Positions 1-8,220 of a stretch of 64,000 nucleotides of DNA are shown here, piece by piece. The stretch's first letter is position 1. Each line of letters opens with the position of its first letter. This stretch comes from Promicromonospora iranensis (GTDB lineage: Bacteria > Actinomycetota > Actinomycetes > Actinomycetales > Cellulomonadaceae): positions 267,468-331,467 of the forward strand of contig NZ_JAJQQP010000007.1 in NCBI RefSeq assembly GCF_028994805.1, given 5' to 3'. The position numbers were made by a program, and so were the translations under genes. Under the pieces are notes generated by a model. It ran no database searches and was not told the DNA's origin. It was given only the letters and a program-made list of their open reading frames with translations.

Positions 1-1987
1 TCGGGAGGAGCTGCTCGAGGCCCTTCTGCAGCGCATCAAGGGTCCGGACTTCCCGCAGGGCGCGCAGATCCTCGGTCACAGGGGCATCGAGGACGCGTAC
101 CGCACGGGTCGTGGCTCCATCACCATGCGCGCCGTGGTGAACGTCGAGGAGATCCAGAACCGGGTCTGCCTCGTGATCACCGAGCTGCCGTACATGGTGA
201 ACCCGGACAACCTGGCGCAGAAGGTCGCGGACCTCGTCAACGACGGCCGTATCCAGGGCATCGCGGACATTCGCGACGAGACCTCCGGCCGCACCGGTCA
301 GCGCCTGGTGATCGTGCTCAAGCGGGACGCCGTGGCCAAGGTGGTGCTGAACAACCTCTACAAGCACACCCAGCTGCAGGAGAACTTCAGCGCCAACATG
401 CTGGCACTGGTCGACGAGGTGCCGCGCACCCTGAGCATCGACGCGTTCGTGCGGCACTGGACCACGCACCAGATCGAGGTCGTGCGCCGGCGTACCGAGT
501 ACCTCCTCAAGGAGGCGCAGGACCAGATCCACATCTACGAGGGCTACCTCAAGGCCCTCGACGCGCTCGACGAGGTCATCGCGCTGATCCGCCGCTCCCC
601 TGACGCCGACGGCGCGCGGACAGGTCTGATGGACCTGCTCGCCATCGACGAGCAGCAGGCGAACGCCATCCTGGCTCTCCAGCTGCGTCGCCTGGCGGCC
701 CTCGAGCGGCAGAAGATCCTCGACGAGCACGCCAAGCTGCAGACCCAGATCGACGACTACCTCGACATCCTCGCCAAGCCGGACCGCCAGCGGGACATCG
801 TGGGCGAGGAGCTCGACGAGGTCACCGAGCGCTGGGGCGACGAGCGTCGGACCACGATCCTTCCGTACGACGGTGACATGTCGATGGAGGACCTCATCCC
901 CGAGGAGGACGTCGTCGTCACGATCACCCGCGGCGGCTACGCCAAGCGGACGCGGACGGACAACTACCGCTCGCAGAAGCGCGGCGGCAAGGGTGTGCGC
1001 GGCACGCAGCTGCGCGAGGACGACATCGTGGACCACTTCTTCACGACGACGACCCACCACTGGATGCTGTTCTTCACCAACCTCGGCCGGGTCTACCGGG
1101 CCAAGGGTTACGAGCTGCCTGAAGGCAGCCGGGACTCCAAGGGCCAGCACGTCGCCAACCTGCTGGCGTTCCAGCCGGGCGAGAAGATCGCCCAGGTGCT
1201 CGACATCCCCGACTACGAGGCCGCGGAGTACCTGGTCCTTGCCACGCGTCGTGGGCTCGTCAAGAAGACCCGCCTGAGCGAGTACAACTCGCCGCGGTCG
1301 GGTGGGCTCATCGCGATCAACCTGCGGGAGGACGCCGACGGCGCCGCGGACGAGCTGGTCTCGGCCCGCCTCGTGAACGCCGACGACGACCTCATCCTCG
1401 TGTCGCGCAAGGGGCAGTCGATCCGCTTCCACGCGGACGACGAGTCGATCCGCCCGCTGGGTCGCGCCACGTCCGGTGTCACCGGGATGAAGTTCCGGGA
1501 GGACGACGAGCTGCTCTCCGCCGCCGTCGTCATCGACGGGGCCGATCTCTTCGTGGTGACCGAAGGTGGCTTCGCCAAGCGCACCCGCATCTCCGAGTAC
1601 CGGGTCCAGGGCCGGGGCGGCCTCGGCATCAAGGTGGCGAACCTTGTCGAGGCGCGCGGCGACCTGGTCGGGGCGCTCGTCACCTACACGGACGACGAGG
1701 TGCTCGTCATCATGGAACGCGGCAAGATCGTCCGTTCCGCCGTGGCGGAGGTCAATCTCACCGGGCGGAACACGCAGGGAGTAACCTTCGCAAAGCCGGA
1801 CAAGGGCGACAGGATCATCGCCGTCGCGCGTAACGCGGAACGTGAGGTCGCGGACGAGGCGGCAGGTGCTGTGGACGAGAACTCCGACGGTGACTCTGCG
1901 GAGCGGGTTACCGTGGAAGAGATTTCGAATCCCGAAGAGGTTCCGAGCAGCCCTGAGCAGGACAGCACTGGACGCGAGGACAGCTGA
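1..1987 (+). CDS. gyrA: DNA gyrase subunit A, 3' part (5' end outside window)
   Basis: Catalytic subunit of DNA gyrase (type II topoisomerase, acts with GyrB to introduce negative supercoils). The reading frame is open from the second base of the window, so about 661 C-terminal residues are present; the tyrosine active site lies upstream. Visible are the end of the breakage-reunion domain, the long charged coiled-coil arm, and the C-terminal beta-pinwheel DNA-wrapping domain with the GyrA-box QKRGGKG near 976 and further degenerate blade repeats ([27 protein letters not shown]). The tail of about 45 residues after the pinwheel is acidic and low complexity, as in other actinobacterial GyrA. 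The stop codon overlaps the next start (ATGA), so translation is probably coupled to the DUF3566 gene. Confidence 0.97.
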   Translation, partial: REELLEALLQRIKGPDFPQGAQILGHRGIEDAYRTGRGSITMRAVVNVEEIQNRVCLVITELPYMVNPDNLAQKVADLVNDGRIQGIADIRDETSGRTGQRLVIVLKRDAVAKVVLNNLYKHTQLQENFSANMLALVDEVPRTLSIDAFVRHWTTHQIEVVRRRTEYLLKEAQDQIHIYEGYLKALDALDEVIALIRRSPDADGARTGLMDLLAIDEQQANAILALQLRRLAALERQKILDEHAKLQTQIDDYLDILAKPDRQRDIVGEELDEVTERWGDERRTTILPYDGDMSMEDLIPEEDVVVTITRGGYAKRTRTDNYRSQKRGGKGVRGTQLREDDIVDHFFTTTTHHWMLFFTNLGRVYRAKGYELPEGSRDSKGQHVANLLAFQPGEKIAQVLDIPDYEAAEYLVLATRRGLVKKTRLSEYNSPRSGGLIAINLREDADGAADELVSARLVNADDDLILVSRKGQSIRFHADDESIRPLGRATSGVTGMKFREDDELLSAAVVIDGADLFVVTEGGFAKRTRISEYRVQGRGGLGIKVANLVEARGDLVGALVTYTDDEVLVIMERGKIVRSAVAEVNLTGRNTQGVTFAKPDKGDRIIAVARNAEREVADEAAGAVDENSDGDSAERVTVEEISNPEEVPSSPEQDSTGREDS

Positions 1988-3252
1988 TGACGAGTGACAA
2001 GAGCGGGCCCGTGCGCACGGCGCCGCCCGCGCTCGACGAAGACCTGGAGATCACCAGGGACCGCAAGGACCTGAAGGCGGAGCAGGCTCCGGCTGAGACC
2101 CCTGACTCGGAGCAGGCGGGGTCGGACGCGGGAACTGGGTCGGGCAAGGGCTCGGCGTCGACGAAGAAGACTGATGGTGCCAGTTCCGGCACCGCCGCTG
2201 GTGGTTCCGACGCGGCGCGCGAGGACGCCGAGCTGCCGTCCGGGCCGGTCGCCGTTCCCGCCGCCACGCCGACGAAGCCGGCTCGGCCTCGACCCGGCGC
2301 GGAGACTCCAGTGCCTCCCGCGCCGGAGGAGTCGGGCGTGCCCACCACCGGTGGCATCTGGCGGTCTGCGTACGAGGCGGGCCGCCCCGGCAAGGAGTCG
2401 AAGCCCGCCGCTCCGGCGAAGTCGGAGGCGAGCGAGCCCACGGCTGCGCCAGATCTCGGGTCCGCGATCGGTCGCGTCTCGACGAAGACGGACGTCCCGC
2501 CGCCACCGAGCGCCCCCGCACCGGAGGCGGCAGCCAGTGCGAAGTCATGGAACCGGGTTCCGGCACCCGATGCGCCGCCGGCACCTCCGGCGACCGCGTC
2601 GGAGAATACAGACGGTGTTCGAGCGGGCGCGATGAAGGCAGCCCATGCTGCCCTTGACGCTGCCCGCAGCGCAGCCAAGAAGGTGACGTCGATCATGCCT
2701 GACGACGACACGCGGTCGGCGACGCCCGCGAGCGAGACCACGCCCCGGCCGGAGATGCACTACACTGCGGGCGGGGTACGCGGAACCGCCACTCCTGCCG
2801 GCCCGCAGGCCGCGGGTGCCACGGCACCCCAGGCGCCGCCACAGCCCGCGTCGGCCCCCACACCCGAGGTGCCGCGCCCGGCTCCGGCCGGCCCGCGCCG
2901 CGTGCGCCTCGCCATCTCTCGGGTGGACCCGTGGTCCGTCATGAAGCTCGCCTTCCTGCTGGCCGTGGCGATCGCGATCATGACAGTGGTCGCCACCGCG
3001 GTCTTCTGGTCGGTGCTGGACAGTCTCGGCGTGTTCACCACCGTGCAGAACTTCGTGGAAGAAGCCGTGGGCCCGCAGAGCAACGTGAACCTCACGCAGT
3101 TCGTGGAGTTCCCGCGTGTCATCTCGCTGGCGACCCTGATCAGCATCTGTAACATTGTCTTGTTGACGGCGATCGCCACGATCATGGCGTTCCTGTACAA
3201 CATCACTGCAGCACTCGTCGGCGGCGTGCACATGACGCTGACCGACGACTGA
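1987..3252 (+). CDS. DUF3566 domain membrane protein
   Basis: 421 residues. Residues 1-300 are Ala/Pro/Ser/charged low-complexity sequence, probably a disordered cytoplasmic region. The C-terminal 115 residues are the conserved DUF3566 part: a hydrophobic segment at about 319-344 (starting MKLAFLLAVAIAIM) and a second at about 378-410, separated by a short loop with an FVEEAVG stretch. The family almost always sits directly after gyrA in Actinobacteria and its function is unknown; an envelope or division role is sometimes suggested from neighbours only. The start codon overlaps the gyrA stop by one base, which implies co-transcription. The long disordered N-terminus makes the exact start depend on this coupling. 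Confidence 0.9.
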   Translation: MTSDKSGPVRTAPPALDEDLEITRDRKDLKAEQAPAETPDSEQAGSDAGTGSGKGSASTKKTDGASSGTAAGGSDAAREDAELPSGPVAVPAATPTKPARPRPGAETPVPPAPEESGVPTTGGIWRSAYEAGRPGKESKPAAPAKSEASEPTAAPDLGSAIGRVSTKTDVPPPPSAPAPEAAASAKSWNRVPAPDAPPAPPATASENTDGVRAGAMKAAHAALDAARSAAKKVTSIMPDDDTRSATPASETTPRPEMHYTAGGVRGTATPAGPQAAGATAPQAPPQPASAPTPEVPRPAPAGPRRVRLAISRVDPWSVMKLAFLLAVAIAIMTVVATAVFWSVLDSLGVFTTVQNFVEEAVGPQSNVNLTQFVEFPRVISLATLISICNIVLLTAIATIMAFLYNITAALVGGVHMTLTDD

Positions 3253-3337
3253 CGCCTCTCTCGGCGTCGCCCAGAGCGTTCTCGTGCGCTGTCGCGCACG
3301 ACTCGATGTACGTCACACCGCGGACCGCGATTTCGGT

Positions 3338-3367
3338 TTGGGACATCGTCCCTACCTGGGGTAATCT
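3338..3367 (+). promoter_or_regulatory. Putative sigma70-type promoter of the tRNA-Ile gene
   Basis: A TTGGGA hexamer (3338-3343) and a TAATCT hexamer (3362-3367) lie 18 bp apart, about 33 bp before tRNA-Ile. The match is to the consensus for the primary sigma factor; no experiment supports it. Confidence 0.45.
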
Positions 3368-3400
3368 CCAGTGTCGCGTGAGCGTGCGGAACGCTCGCCC

Positions 3401-3474
3401 GGGGCTATAGCTCAGACGGTTAGAGCGCTTCCCTGATAAGGAAGAGGTCGGAGGTTCAAGTCCTCCTAGCCCCA
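3401..3474 (+). tRNA. tRNA-Ile (GAT anticodon)
   Basis: 74 nt cloverleaf. Acceptor stem GGGGCTA/TAGCCCC with discriminator A, D-arm beginning GCTC, anticodon stem CTTCC/GGAAG with loop CTGATAA giving anticodon GAT, and T-arm GGAGG-TTCAAGT-CCTCC. No CCA is encoded. Its position after gyrA and before tRNA-Ala is conserved in Actinobacteria. Confidence 0.97.
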
Positions 3475-3509
3475 CTCCCGGACCTGCAGAGGCTCCTCAG
3501 GAGGAACTC

Positions 3510-3629
3510 GTGAAGAAGCTGCTCATAGTGCTGCTCGCTGCCGGCGCCGGCTATGTTCTCTGGCGCAAGCTGAGTGAGGACGCGGCGGGCCGCGACCTGT
3601 GGTCCGAGGTCACCGACTCGCTCGACTGA
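3510..3629 (+). CDS. DLW-39 family micro-protein
   Basis: A 39-residue protein starting with GTG, preceded by a strong AGGAGGA ribosome binding site at 3499-3505. The N-terminus is a short hydrophobic segment (KKLLIVLLAAGAGYVLW) and the C-terminus contains the family hallmark GRDLWSEVTDSLD. Length and the DLW motif fit the DLW-39 family, a tiny actinobacterial protein family named for these traits and of unknown function. It lies between tRNA-Ile and tRNA-Ala, as it does in related genomes, and is easily missed by gene finders. A single-pass membrane micro-protein is the likely form (inference). Confidence 0.9.
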   Translation: MKKLLIVLLAAGAGYVLWRKLSEDAAGRDLWSEVTDSLD

Positions 3630-3641
3630 GCACCCCGCAGA

Positions 3642-3714
3642 GGGGCCATGGCGCAATTGGTAGCGCACCTGCTTTGCAAGCAGGGGGTTGCGGGTTCGAG
3701 TCCCGCTGGCTCCA
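3642..3714 (+). tRNA. tRNA-Ala (TGC anticodon)
   Basis: 73 nt cloverleaf. Acceptor GGGGCCA pairs with TGGCTCC (one G-U), anticodon stem CCTGC/GCAGG with loop TTTGCAA giving anticodon TGC, T-arm GCGGG-TTCGAGT-CCCGC. No encoded CCA. Confidence 0.97.
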
Positions 3715-3807
3715 CACACTGCCCACCAGGGCCGGACTCGTTCGGCTCTCGGTGGGCACAGTCGTCTCTGCGGTGTGCCGGCGGCGCGCCTGCCGCCGCC
3801 GCTCCGG

Positions 3808-4320
3808 TCAGCCGGTCACCAGGTCGCGCTGCATGAACTGGGTGTCGATCCATCGGCCGTGCTTGTGCCCCACTGCGCGGAGTCGGCCGGCGTCGGTGAA
3901 ACCGAGGCGGCGGTGCAGGGCCGCGGAGGCCGGGTGACCCGTATCGGCGATGACGGCGATCATCTGCCGGCAACCAGCTGCCGAAGCTCGGTCGACCAGT
4001 TCCGCCAGCAGTGCGGTGCCGACGCCTCTGCCGGTCGCGGCCGGGTCGAGATAGACGGAGTTCTCGACCGTGTGCCGGTACGCCGACTGCGGGCGCCACG
4101 GGGTGACATAGGCGAAGCCGACCACTCCCCCGGCCGTCTCGGCGACGAGGAACGGAAGGCCACGCGCAGCGATGTCCGCGTGCCGCTGGACCCAGTCGTC
4201 GACGGTCGGTGGGATCTCGTTGAAGGTCGCGACGGTGTGCTCGACGTAGTGCTCCATGATCGCCGCGACGGCGGTGAGGTCGGCGGAGTCGAGGGCGACG
4301 GGGCGGATCAACGCGGACAC
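3808..4320 (-). CDS. GNAT family N-acetyltransferase
   Basis: About 170 residues from a GTG start. The sequence is a single GNAT fold: an N-terminal IRPVALDSADLTAVAAIMEHY segment, YVTPWRPQ in the centre, and the acetyl-CoA pyrophosphate-binding loop as DPAATGRGVGTALLAELV followed by the C-terminal LHRRLGFTDAGRLRAVG motif. This is the phosphinothricin acetyltransferase-like branch, which N-acetylates small amines such as methionine sulfoximine or phosphinothricin; the substrate here is not predictable. It is divergently transcribed from the XRE-cupin regulator at 4368, with only 47 bp between start codons. Longer in-frame starts exist upstream but would run into the shared promoter/operator, so GTG at 4320 is preferred. 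Confidence 0.85.
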   Translation of the reverse strand: MSALIRPVALDSADLTAVAAIMEHYVEHTVATFNEIPPTVDDWVQRHADIAARGLPFLVAETAGGVVGFAYVTPWRPQSAYRHTVENSVYLDPAATGRGVGTALLAELVDRASAAGCRQMIAVIADTGHPASAALHRRLGFTDAGRLRAVGHKHGRWIDTQFMQRDLVTG

Positions 4321-4333
4321 ATCGAGCTCGATT

Positions 4334-4366
4334 CCACTATAGTATAAGGCGCGACTATTATAGCGG
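4334..4366. promoter_or_regulatory. Divergent promoter with imperfect inverted repeat (candidate operator)
   Basis: CCACTATAGTA (4334-4344) and TATTATAGCGG (4356-4366) form an inverted repeat with 9 of 11 matching positions around a GC-rich centre. This AT-rich patch is unusual for the region. On the plus strand TATTAT (4356-4361) sits at -12 to -7 relative to the A of the regulator's ATG at 4368, which predicts a leaderless transcript. On the minus strand TATACT (4346-4341) could serve the acetyltransferase gene. Binding by the adjacent XRE regulator is inferred. Confidence 0.55.
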
Positions 4367-4367
4367 A

Positions 4368-4937
4368 ATGATTGATCTCGCGAAGCTGGGTACGCGTCTC
4401 CAGGGCCTGCGTCACGATCGGGGTATGACGCTGGCACAGTTGGCGGCTGCGACGGAGGTGAGCGTCAGCATGCTCTCCTCGGTGGAGCGTGGGCAGAAAG
4501 CCCCCACGATTGTGGTGCTGTCCCGCATCGCCGACGGGCTCGGCACCGGCCTGGCCGACCTGATCGACGATGTCGAGCCGCGTCGCGTGATCGTTCGCCG
4601 CGCCGCTGACCAGGACACCATCGACGAGCCAGGCGGGTGGCGACGGACCGTCGTCAGCCCGGTCGTGCCCGGGGTGAATCTGGAGTGGATCCGCACCACC
4701 CTGCCCGCAGGTTGTGACGCCGGCGAGTTCCCCGCCTACGCGCCGGGCTCGCACGAGTTCGTCGTGGTGGAGAGCGGGACCCTCCGGCTCGGCCTGGACG
4801 GCCAGGTGACCGACCTGCTCGCCGGAGACTCCCTCTACTTCGCCGCCGACGTGGCCCATGCCTACGCCAATCCGGGGAGCGAGCCGTGCTCCTACTCCGT
4901 CGTAGCGCTCATCATGCGGCCCCGAGGTCCGCAGTGA
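4368..4937 (+). CDS. XRE-family transcriptional regulator with C-terminal cupin domain
   Basis: 189 residues. Residues 5-62 are a Cro/C1-type helix-turn-helix (LRHDRGMTLAQLAAATEVS then VERGQKAPTIVVLSRIADGL). Residues about 95-185 are a small-molecule-binding cupin barrel with PGSHEFVVVESGTLRLGLDG and the GDSLYFAADVAHAYANPG motif. This HTH-cupin architecture is typical of local repressors of amino acid, polyamine or detoxification genes; the ligand is unknown. No ribosome binding site precedes the ATG and a TATTAT -10 box ends six bases before it. The divergent acetyltransferase is the obvious target. The 218 bp after the gene, up to the GH64 gene, hold no other feature I can support. Confidence 0.92.
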   Translation: MIDLAKLGTRLQGLRHDRGMTLAQLAAATEVSVSMLSSVERGQKAPTIVVLSRIADGLGTGLADLIDDVEPRRVIVRRAADQDTIDEPGGWRRTVVSPVVPGVNLEWIRTTLPAGCDAGEFPAYAPGSHEFVVVESGTLRLGLDGQVTDLLAGDSLYFAADVAHAYANPGSEPCSYSVVALIMRPRGPQ

Positions 4938-5155
4938 GGATGAGCTCTGGAGTGCATCGAGTGGGCGGCTCTCTCTCGTGTCCGGGGGACCACGTAGACC
5001 GGCTAGTGGCATACCCGTACATCGGGGTCTAGACCCGCATTTTTCACCCCCGATCCGCGCCGGGCTACTGACATGGCAGGACCCCTTCCATATTGTCGAG
5101 GCGGAGGGGCACGCATCACCAACTGACCGGCCCCTCGCGATTCGAGGAGGACCGA

Positions 5156-6358
5156 GTGACCCTGACCAGGAAACTCATCGGCACCGCCGCCGCCCTGACC
5201 GCAGCCCTGTCGGCTGCCGTCGTCGCCACGCCGACGGCCACCGCGGTGCCCGACACCATCCCGCTCACCATCACCAACGACTCGGGCCGTGGTGACCAGG
5301 TGTTCATCTACGTCCTTGGCGAGACCGGCGGCCAACTGGGCTACGCCGACGCCGAGGGCACGTTCCACCCTTGGCCGGACGCGGGCAGCGTCCCGGAGCC
5401 GGCGCCCGACGCGTCCATCACCGGACCCGCCGACGGGCAGGACGTCACCATCCAGATGCCCAAGCTGTCCGGACGGGTCTACTTCTCGTACGGCAGCAAG
5501 CTCGACTTCAAGATCGTCAACGACGGTCGGCTCGTGCAGCCCGCCGTCCAGAACCCGGACGACCCGAACCGGAACATCCTGTTCAACTGGACCGAGTACA
5601 CGCTCAACGACTCCGGCCTGTGGATCAACAGCACCCAGGTCGACTTCTTCTCCGCGCCCTACCAGACAGGTCTGCGTTCCTCGAGCGGCGAGCTCATGCA
5701 CACCGGGATGCTCAAGCCGGACGGTTGGGACAACGTCGTCTCCACCCTGTCGCAGCAGGACGGCTGGGACGGTCTCGCGCAGACAGGACCCGACGGCTCG
5801 GTGCTACGTATCCTGTCTCCCGGGCACGGGATCGGTACGGGCCAGGTGGACGCGAACATCCTGTCGGACTACGTGGACCGGGTCTGGAGCAAGTACTCCA
5901 GCGAGACCCTGACGGTCGTGCCGTACGGCGACCGACCGGAGACGAAGTTCCTCGGTACCGTCTCCGGTGACACCATGACGTTCACCGACACCTCCGGCGC
6001 CGTCGTGGCCACCTTCCCGAAGCCCTCGGGTGAGTCGATCTTCGGGTGCGCCGGCGACCTGGCGGCGCCCAACGACGACGTCGGCGCCATCGCCCGCACG
6101 CTGTGCGCCGGGTTCCACCGTTCCTCGCTGCTCGACAGCACCACGCAGCCGACCCAGGACCCCGCCGGTTTCTACCAGGACCCGGTGACCAACTACTACG
6201 CCAAGTACATTCACGAGCAGATGGCGGACGGCAAGGCCTACGCCTTCGCCTTCGACGACGTCGTCAACCAGGAGTCGCTCGTGCACGACGGCGATCCCAC
6301 CGAAGCGTTCATCCAGCTGGACCCGTTCACCGGGGCAGCCACGCCCATCGGCGGCTGA
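5156..6358 (+). CDS. Secreted glycoside hydrolase family 64 (beta-1,3-glucanase)
   Basis: 400 residues from GTG with a GAGGAGG site five bases upstream; longer in-frame starts lack one. Residues 1-31 form a Sec signal peptide (basic start, Ala-rich core, cleavage near TATAVPDT). The mature protein is a GH64 enzyme, which cuts beta-1,3-glucan to laminaripentaose and helps degrade fungal walls or callose. The catalytic pair known from the family (Glu and Asp 16 residues apart) is visible as Glu147 in NWTEYT and Asp163 in TQVDFFSAPYQ. No carbohydrate-binding domain follows, so this is a single-domain form. It stands alone and ends at a strong terminator. Confidence 0.92.
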   Translation: MTLTRKLIGTAAALTAALSAAVVATPTATAVPDTIPLTITNDSGRGDQVFIYVLGETGGQLGYADAEGTFHPWPDAGSVPEPAPDASITGPADGQDVTIQMPKLSGRVYFSYGSKLDFKIVNDGRLVQPAVQNPDDPNRNILFNWTEYTLNDSGLWINSTQVDFFSAPYQTGLRSSSGELMHTGMLKPDGWDNVVSTLSQQDGWDGLAQTGPDGSVLRILSPGHGIGTGQVDANILSDYVDRVWSKYSSETLTVVPYGDRPETKFLGTVSGDTMTFTDTSGAVVATFPKPSGESIFGCAGDLAAPNDDVGAIARTLCAGFHRSSLLDSTTQPTQDPAGFYQDPVTNYYAKYIHEQMADGKAYAFAFDDVVNQESLVHDGDPTEAFIQLDPFTGAATPIGG

Positions 6359-6388
6359 CCCCGCGCCCGCCAGCCGCTTCGCGCATGA

Positions 6389-6423
6389 CAGGAGGGCCCG
6401 GCCGAGCTGGCCGGGCCCTCCTG
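6389..6423. terminator. Bidirectional terminator, perfect 15-bp stem
   Basis: Arms 6389-6403 and 6409-6423 are perfectly complementary with loop GAGCT. It lies between the converging GH64 gene and the Ala-rich membrane protein. There is no long T-tract, as is common at actinobacterial terminators. Confidence 0.85.
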
Positions 6424-6447
6424 CTCCCGCTCGAGGGGAAGCGGAGG

Positions 6448-7476
6448 TCAGCCCTCCTGCTTCTTCTCCTCCGCGGGTGGCACCTCGTCGACCAGAGGCT
6501 GGTCCATCGCGGGCTCGGTCAGCACCGGCTCGTCGAGGATCTCGGTGGACGGAGTGGTCTCGGTGGGCCCGAGCTCCGCTGCCTCCGGTGTCGCGACCAC
6601 CGGGTCGCTGCTGCCGCCGCGCTTCTGGGCAGCGGTGCTCGCCTTCTGCGCCGTCGCCCACGCCGCGTCGAAGACCGGTGCGGCCTTCTCCTTCGCGGCG
6701 TCGAGGACCGGGCTCGCCTTCTCCAGCACCGGCCCGGCCTTCTCCTTCGCGGCCTCGAACGCGGGGCCTGCCGCCGAGTAGGCCCGGACGCCGAGGTCCT
6801 TGGCCGTCTGTGCGGCCTTGGCCCCCGCTTCCTTGCCCTTGGCGACGGCGGAACCGGCCGCAGCGCCGACGCCGGACGAGTGGCCCGCGGCGCCGTTCGT
6901 GTAGTCGGCGCCCGTGCCCTGCTCCCAGGGCTCGGCCCACGGGTCGGTCTGCGGCTGCGCGCGCTTCCAGAACATGTACCCGGCGGCCGCGGCGCCGCCC
7001 GCGGCCAGTGCCACGAGCCAACCCTTCTTGGAGCTCTTCTTGCTCGCCTTCTCCGCAGCCGCGGCCGCTGCCAGGGCGCTGCTCTGTGCGGAGGCCGCGT
7101 TGGACGCCGCGGCGTTGAACGCGGAGACCATCTTCGGCAGCAGGTCGTCCACGAGCTTGTCGTGCGCGGAGTCGATGAGCGGCGCAGCCTTGCCCGCCGC
7201 CTTCTCGACCTGAGGAGCCGCGGCCTGGAGGCTGTCCTGCCACGCCCTCTCCGCGCGGGGTGTGAGCCACGCGATGAATTCGTTCATGCGGGGCTGGGCC
7301 CAGTCCTTGGCGTTCGAGGCCCGGTCCTTGGCCTGGGCCGCTACGGCCCCTGCCTGCGTTGCGGCCTTGGAGCTGACGTCGGAAAGCAGAGCTGCGGCTT
7401 CCGCGGCCCTCTCCTTGACCTTCTCGGTGTCGATCTTGTTCGTGTCCACGTAGTCGGTCACCTTCTTGCGGGTCAT
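6448..7476 (-). CDS. Ala/Lys-rich single-pass membrane protein (DUF5324-like)
   Basis: 342 residues. The N-terminal 180 residues are amphipathic and Ala-rich with heptad-like spacing (AAEAAALLSDVSSKAATQAG), followed by basic KKSSKKGW and one transmembrane helix (WLVALAAGGAAAAGYMFW), then an acidic, repetitive Ala/Lys/Pro tail with several KEKAGPV/KEKAAPV copies. Composition and location (downstream of the gyrA-tRNA block, divergent from cyclophilin) match the DUF5324 proteins of Streptomyces, whose role is unknown. The start has a GGGGAG site upstream. The tail repeats look like apolipoprotein/LEA-type helices that could bind membranes or DNA, but this is inference from composition only. Confidence 0.75.
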   Translation of the reverse strand: MTRKKVTDYVDTNKIDTEKVKERAAEAAALLSDVSSKAATQAGAVAAQAKDRASNAKDWAQPRMNEFIAWLTPRAERAWQDSLQAAAPQVEKAAGKAAPLIDSAHDKLVDDLLPKMVSAFNAAASNAASAQSSALAAAAAAEKASKKSSKKGWLVALAAGGAAAAGYMFWKRAQPQTDPWAEPWEQGTGADYTNGAAGHSSGVGAAAGSAVAKGKEAGAKAAQTAKDLGVRAYSAAGPAFEAAKEKAGPVLEKASPVLDAAKEKAAPVFDAAWATAQKASTAAQKRGGSSDPVVATPEAAELGPTETTPSTEILDEPVLTEPAMDQPLVDEVPPAEEKKQEG

Positions 7477-7599
7477 GAAGCTCCCCTCGAACTGTTCAAA
7501 TAGTCCTCAAGATGCCACTCTGCCACCGCCAGGCCTCGCTGGCGAGGGCGAGCGAAGTCGGTGCAGCGCCAGCGGGCCGCTCCGTGGGAGGATTGATAC

Positions 7600-8139
7600 A
7601 TGTTCGCAATCCTGCACACCACCTCCGGTGACATCCGAATCGAGCTCTTCCCGAACCACGCGCCCAAGACTGTCGAGAACTTCGTCGGCCTCGCGACCGG
7701 TGAGAAGGCCTGGACGGACCCGCGGACGGGCGAAGAGCGCAAGGACCCGTTCTACGACGGCCTCATCTTCCACCGCGTGATCGAAGACTTCATGATCCAG
7801 GGCGGCTGCCCGCTCGGGACGGGAACCGGCGGCCCGGGGTACACGTTCAACGACGAGATCCACCCGGAGCTCCAGTTCAACGAGAAGTACATCCTCGCCA
7901 TGGCCAACGCCGGCAAGCGTCGCAACCCGGTGACGGGTGAGACCGAGGGGACCAACGGTTCCCAGTTCTTCCTCACCACCGCGGAAACCCCGTGGCTGAA
8001 CGGCAAGCACACCATCTTCGGCAAGGTGGCCGACGACGCGTCGCGTCAGGTCGTCGACAAGGTCGGCAAGACCCGCACGCGTCCCGGCGACCGCCCCGTC
8101 GACGACATCACGATCACGTCGGTCACCATCGAGCCCTGA
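7600..8139 (+). CDS. ppiA: Peptidyl-prolyl cis-trans isomerase, cyclophilin type
   Basis: 179 residues covering one complete cyclophilin domain. Diagnostic segments are FYDGLIFHRVIEDFMIQGGC (catalytic Arg in FHRV), GGPGYTFNDE, LAMANAG, GSQFFLTTAETPWLNGKHTIFGKV and the final ITITSVTIE strand. It has no signal peptide, so it is a cytoplasmic foldase. A GGGAGG site lies eight bases before the ATG. It is followed after 81 bp by the rhomboid gene on the same strand, an order conserved in Actinobacteria. Confidence 0.96.
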   Translation: MFAILHTTSGDIRIELFPNHAPKTVENFVGLATGEKAWTDPRTGEERKDPFYDGLIFHRVIEDFMIQGGCPLGTGTGGPGYTFNDEIHPELQFNEKYILAMANAGKRRNPVTGETEGTNGSQFFLTTAETPWLNGKHTIFGKVADDASRQVVDKVGKTRTRPGDRPVDDITITSVTIEP

Positions 8140-8220
8140 GGGCCGACGACGGCCGCCGCACCGGCTTGGCCCGGCACGACCGGAGCCACCGAGGACCGAG
8201 GGGACTGAGGACGTATCGCG

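Noticed and set aside
5804-7270. Long minus-strand frame crossing the GH64 3' end and the terminator
   Set aside because: It would run through a perfect 15-bp terminator and in a wrong frame across the DUF5324-like gene.
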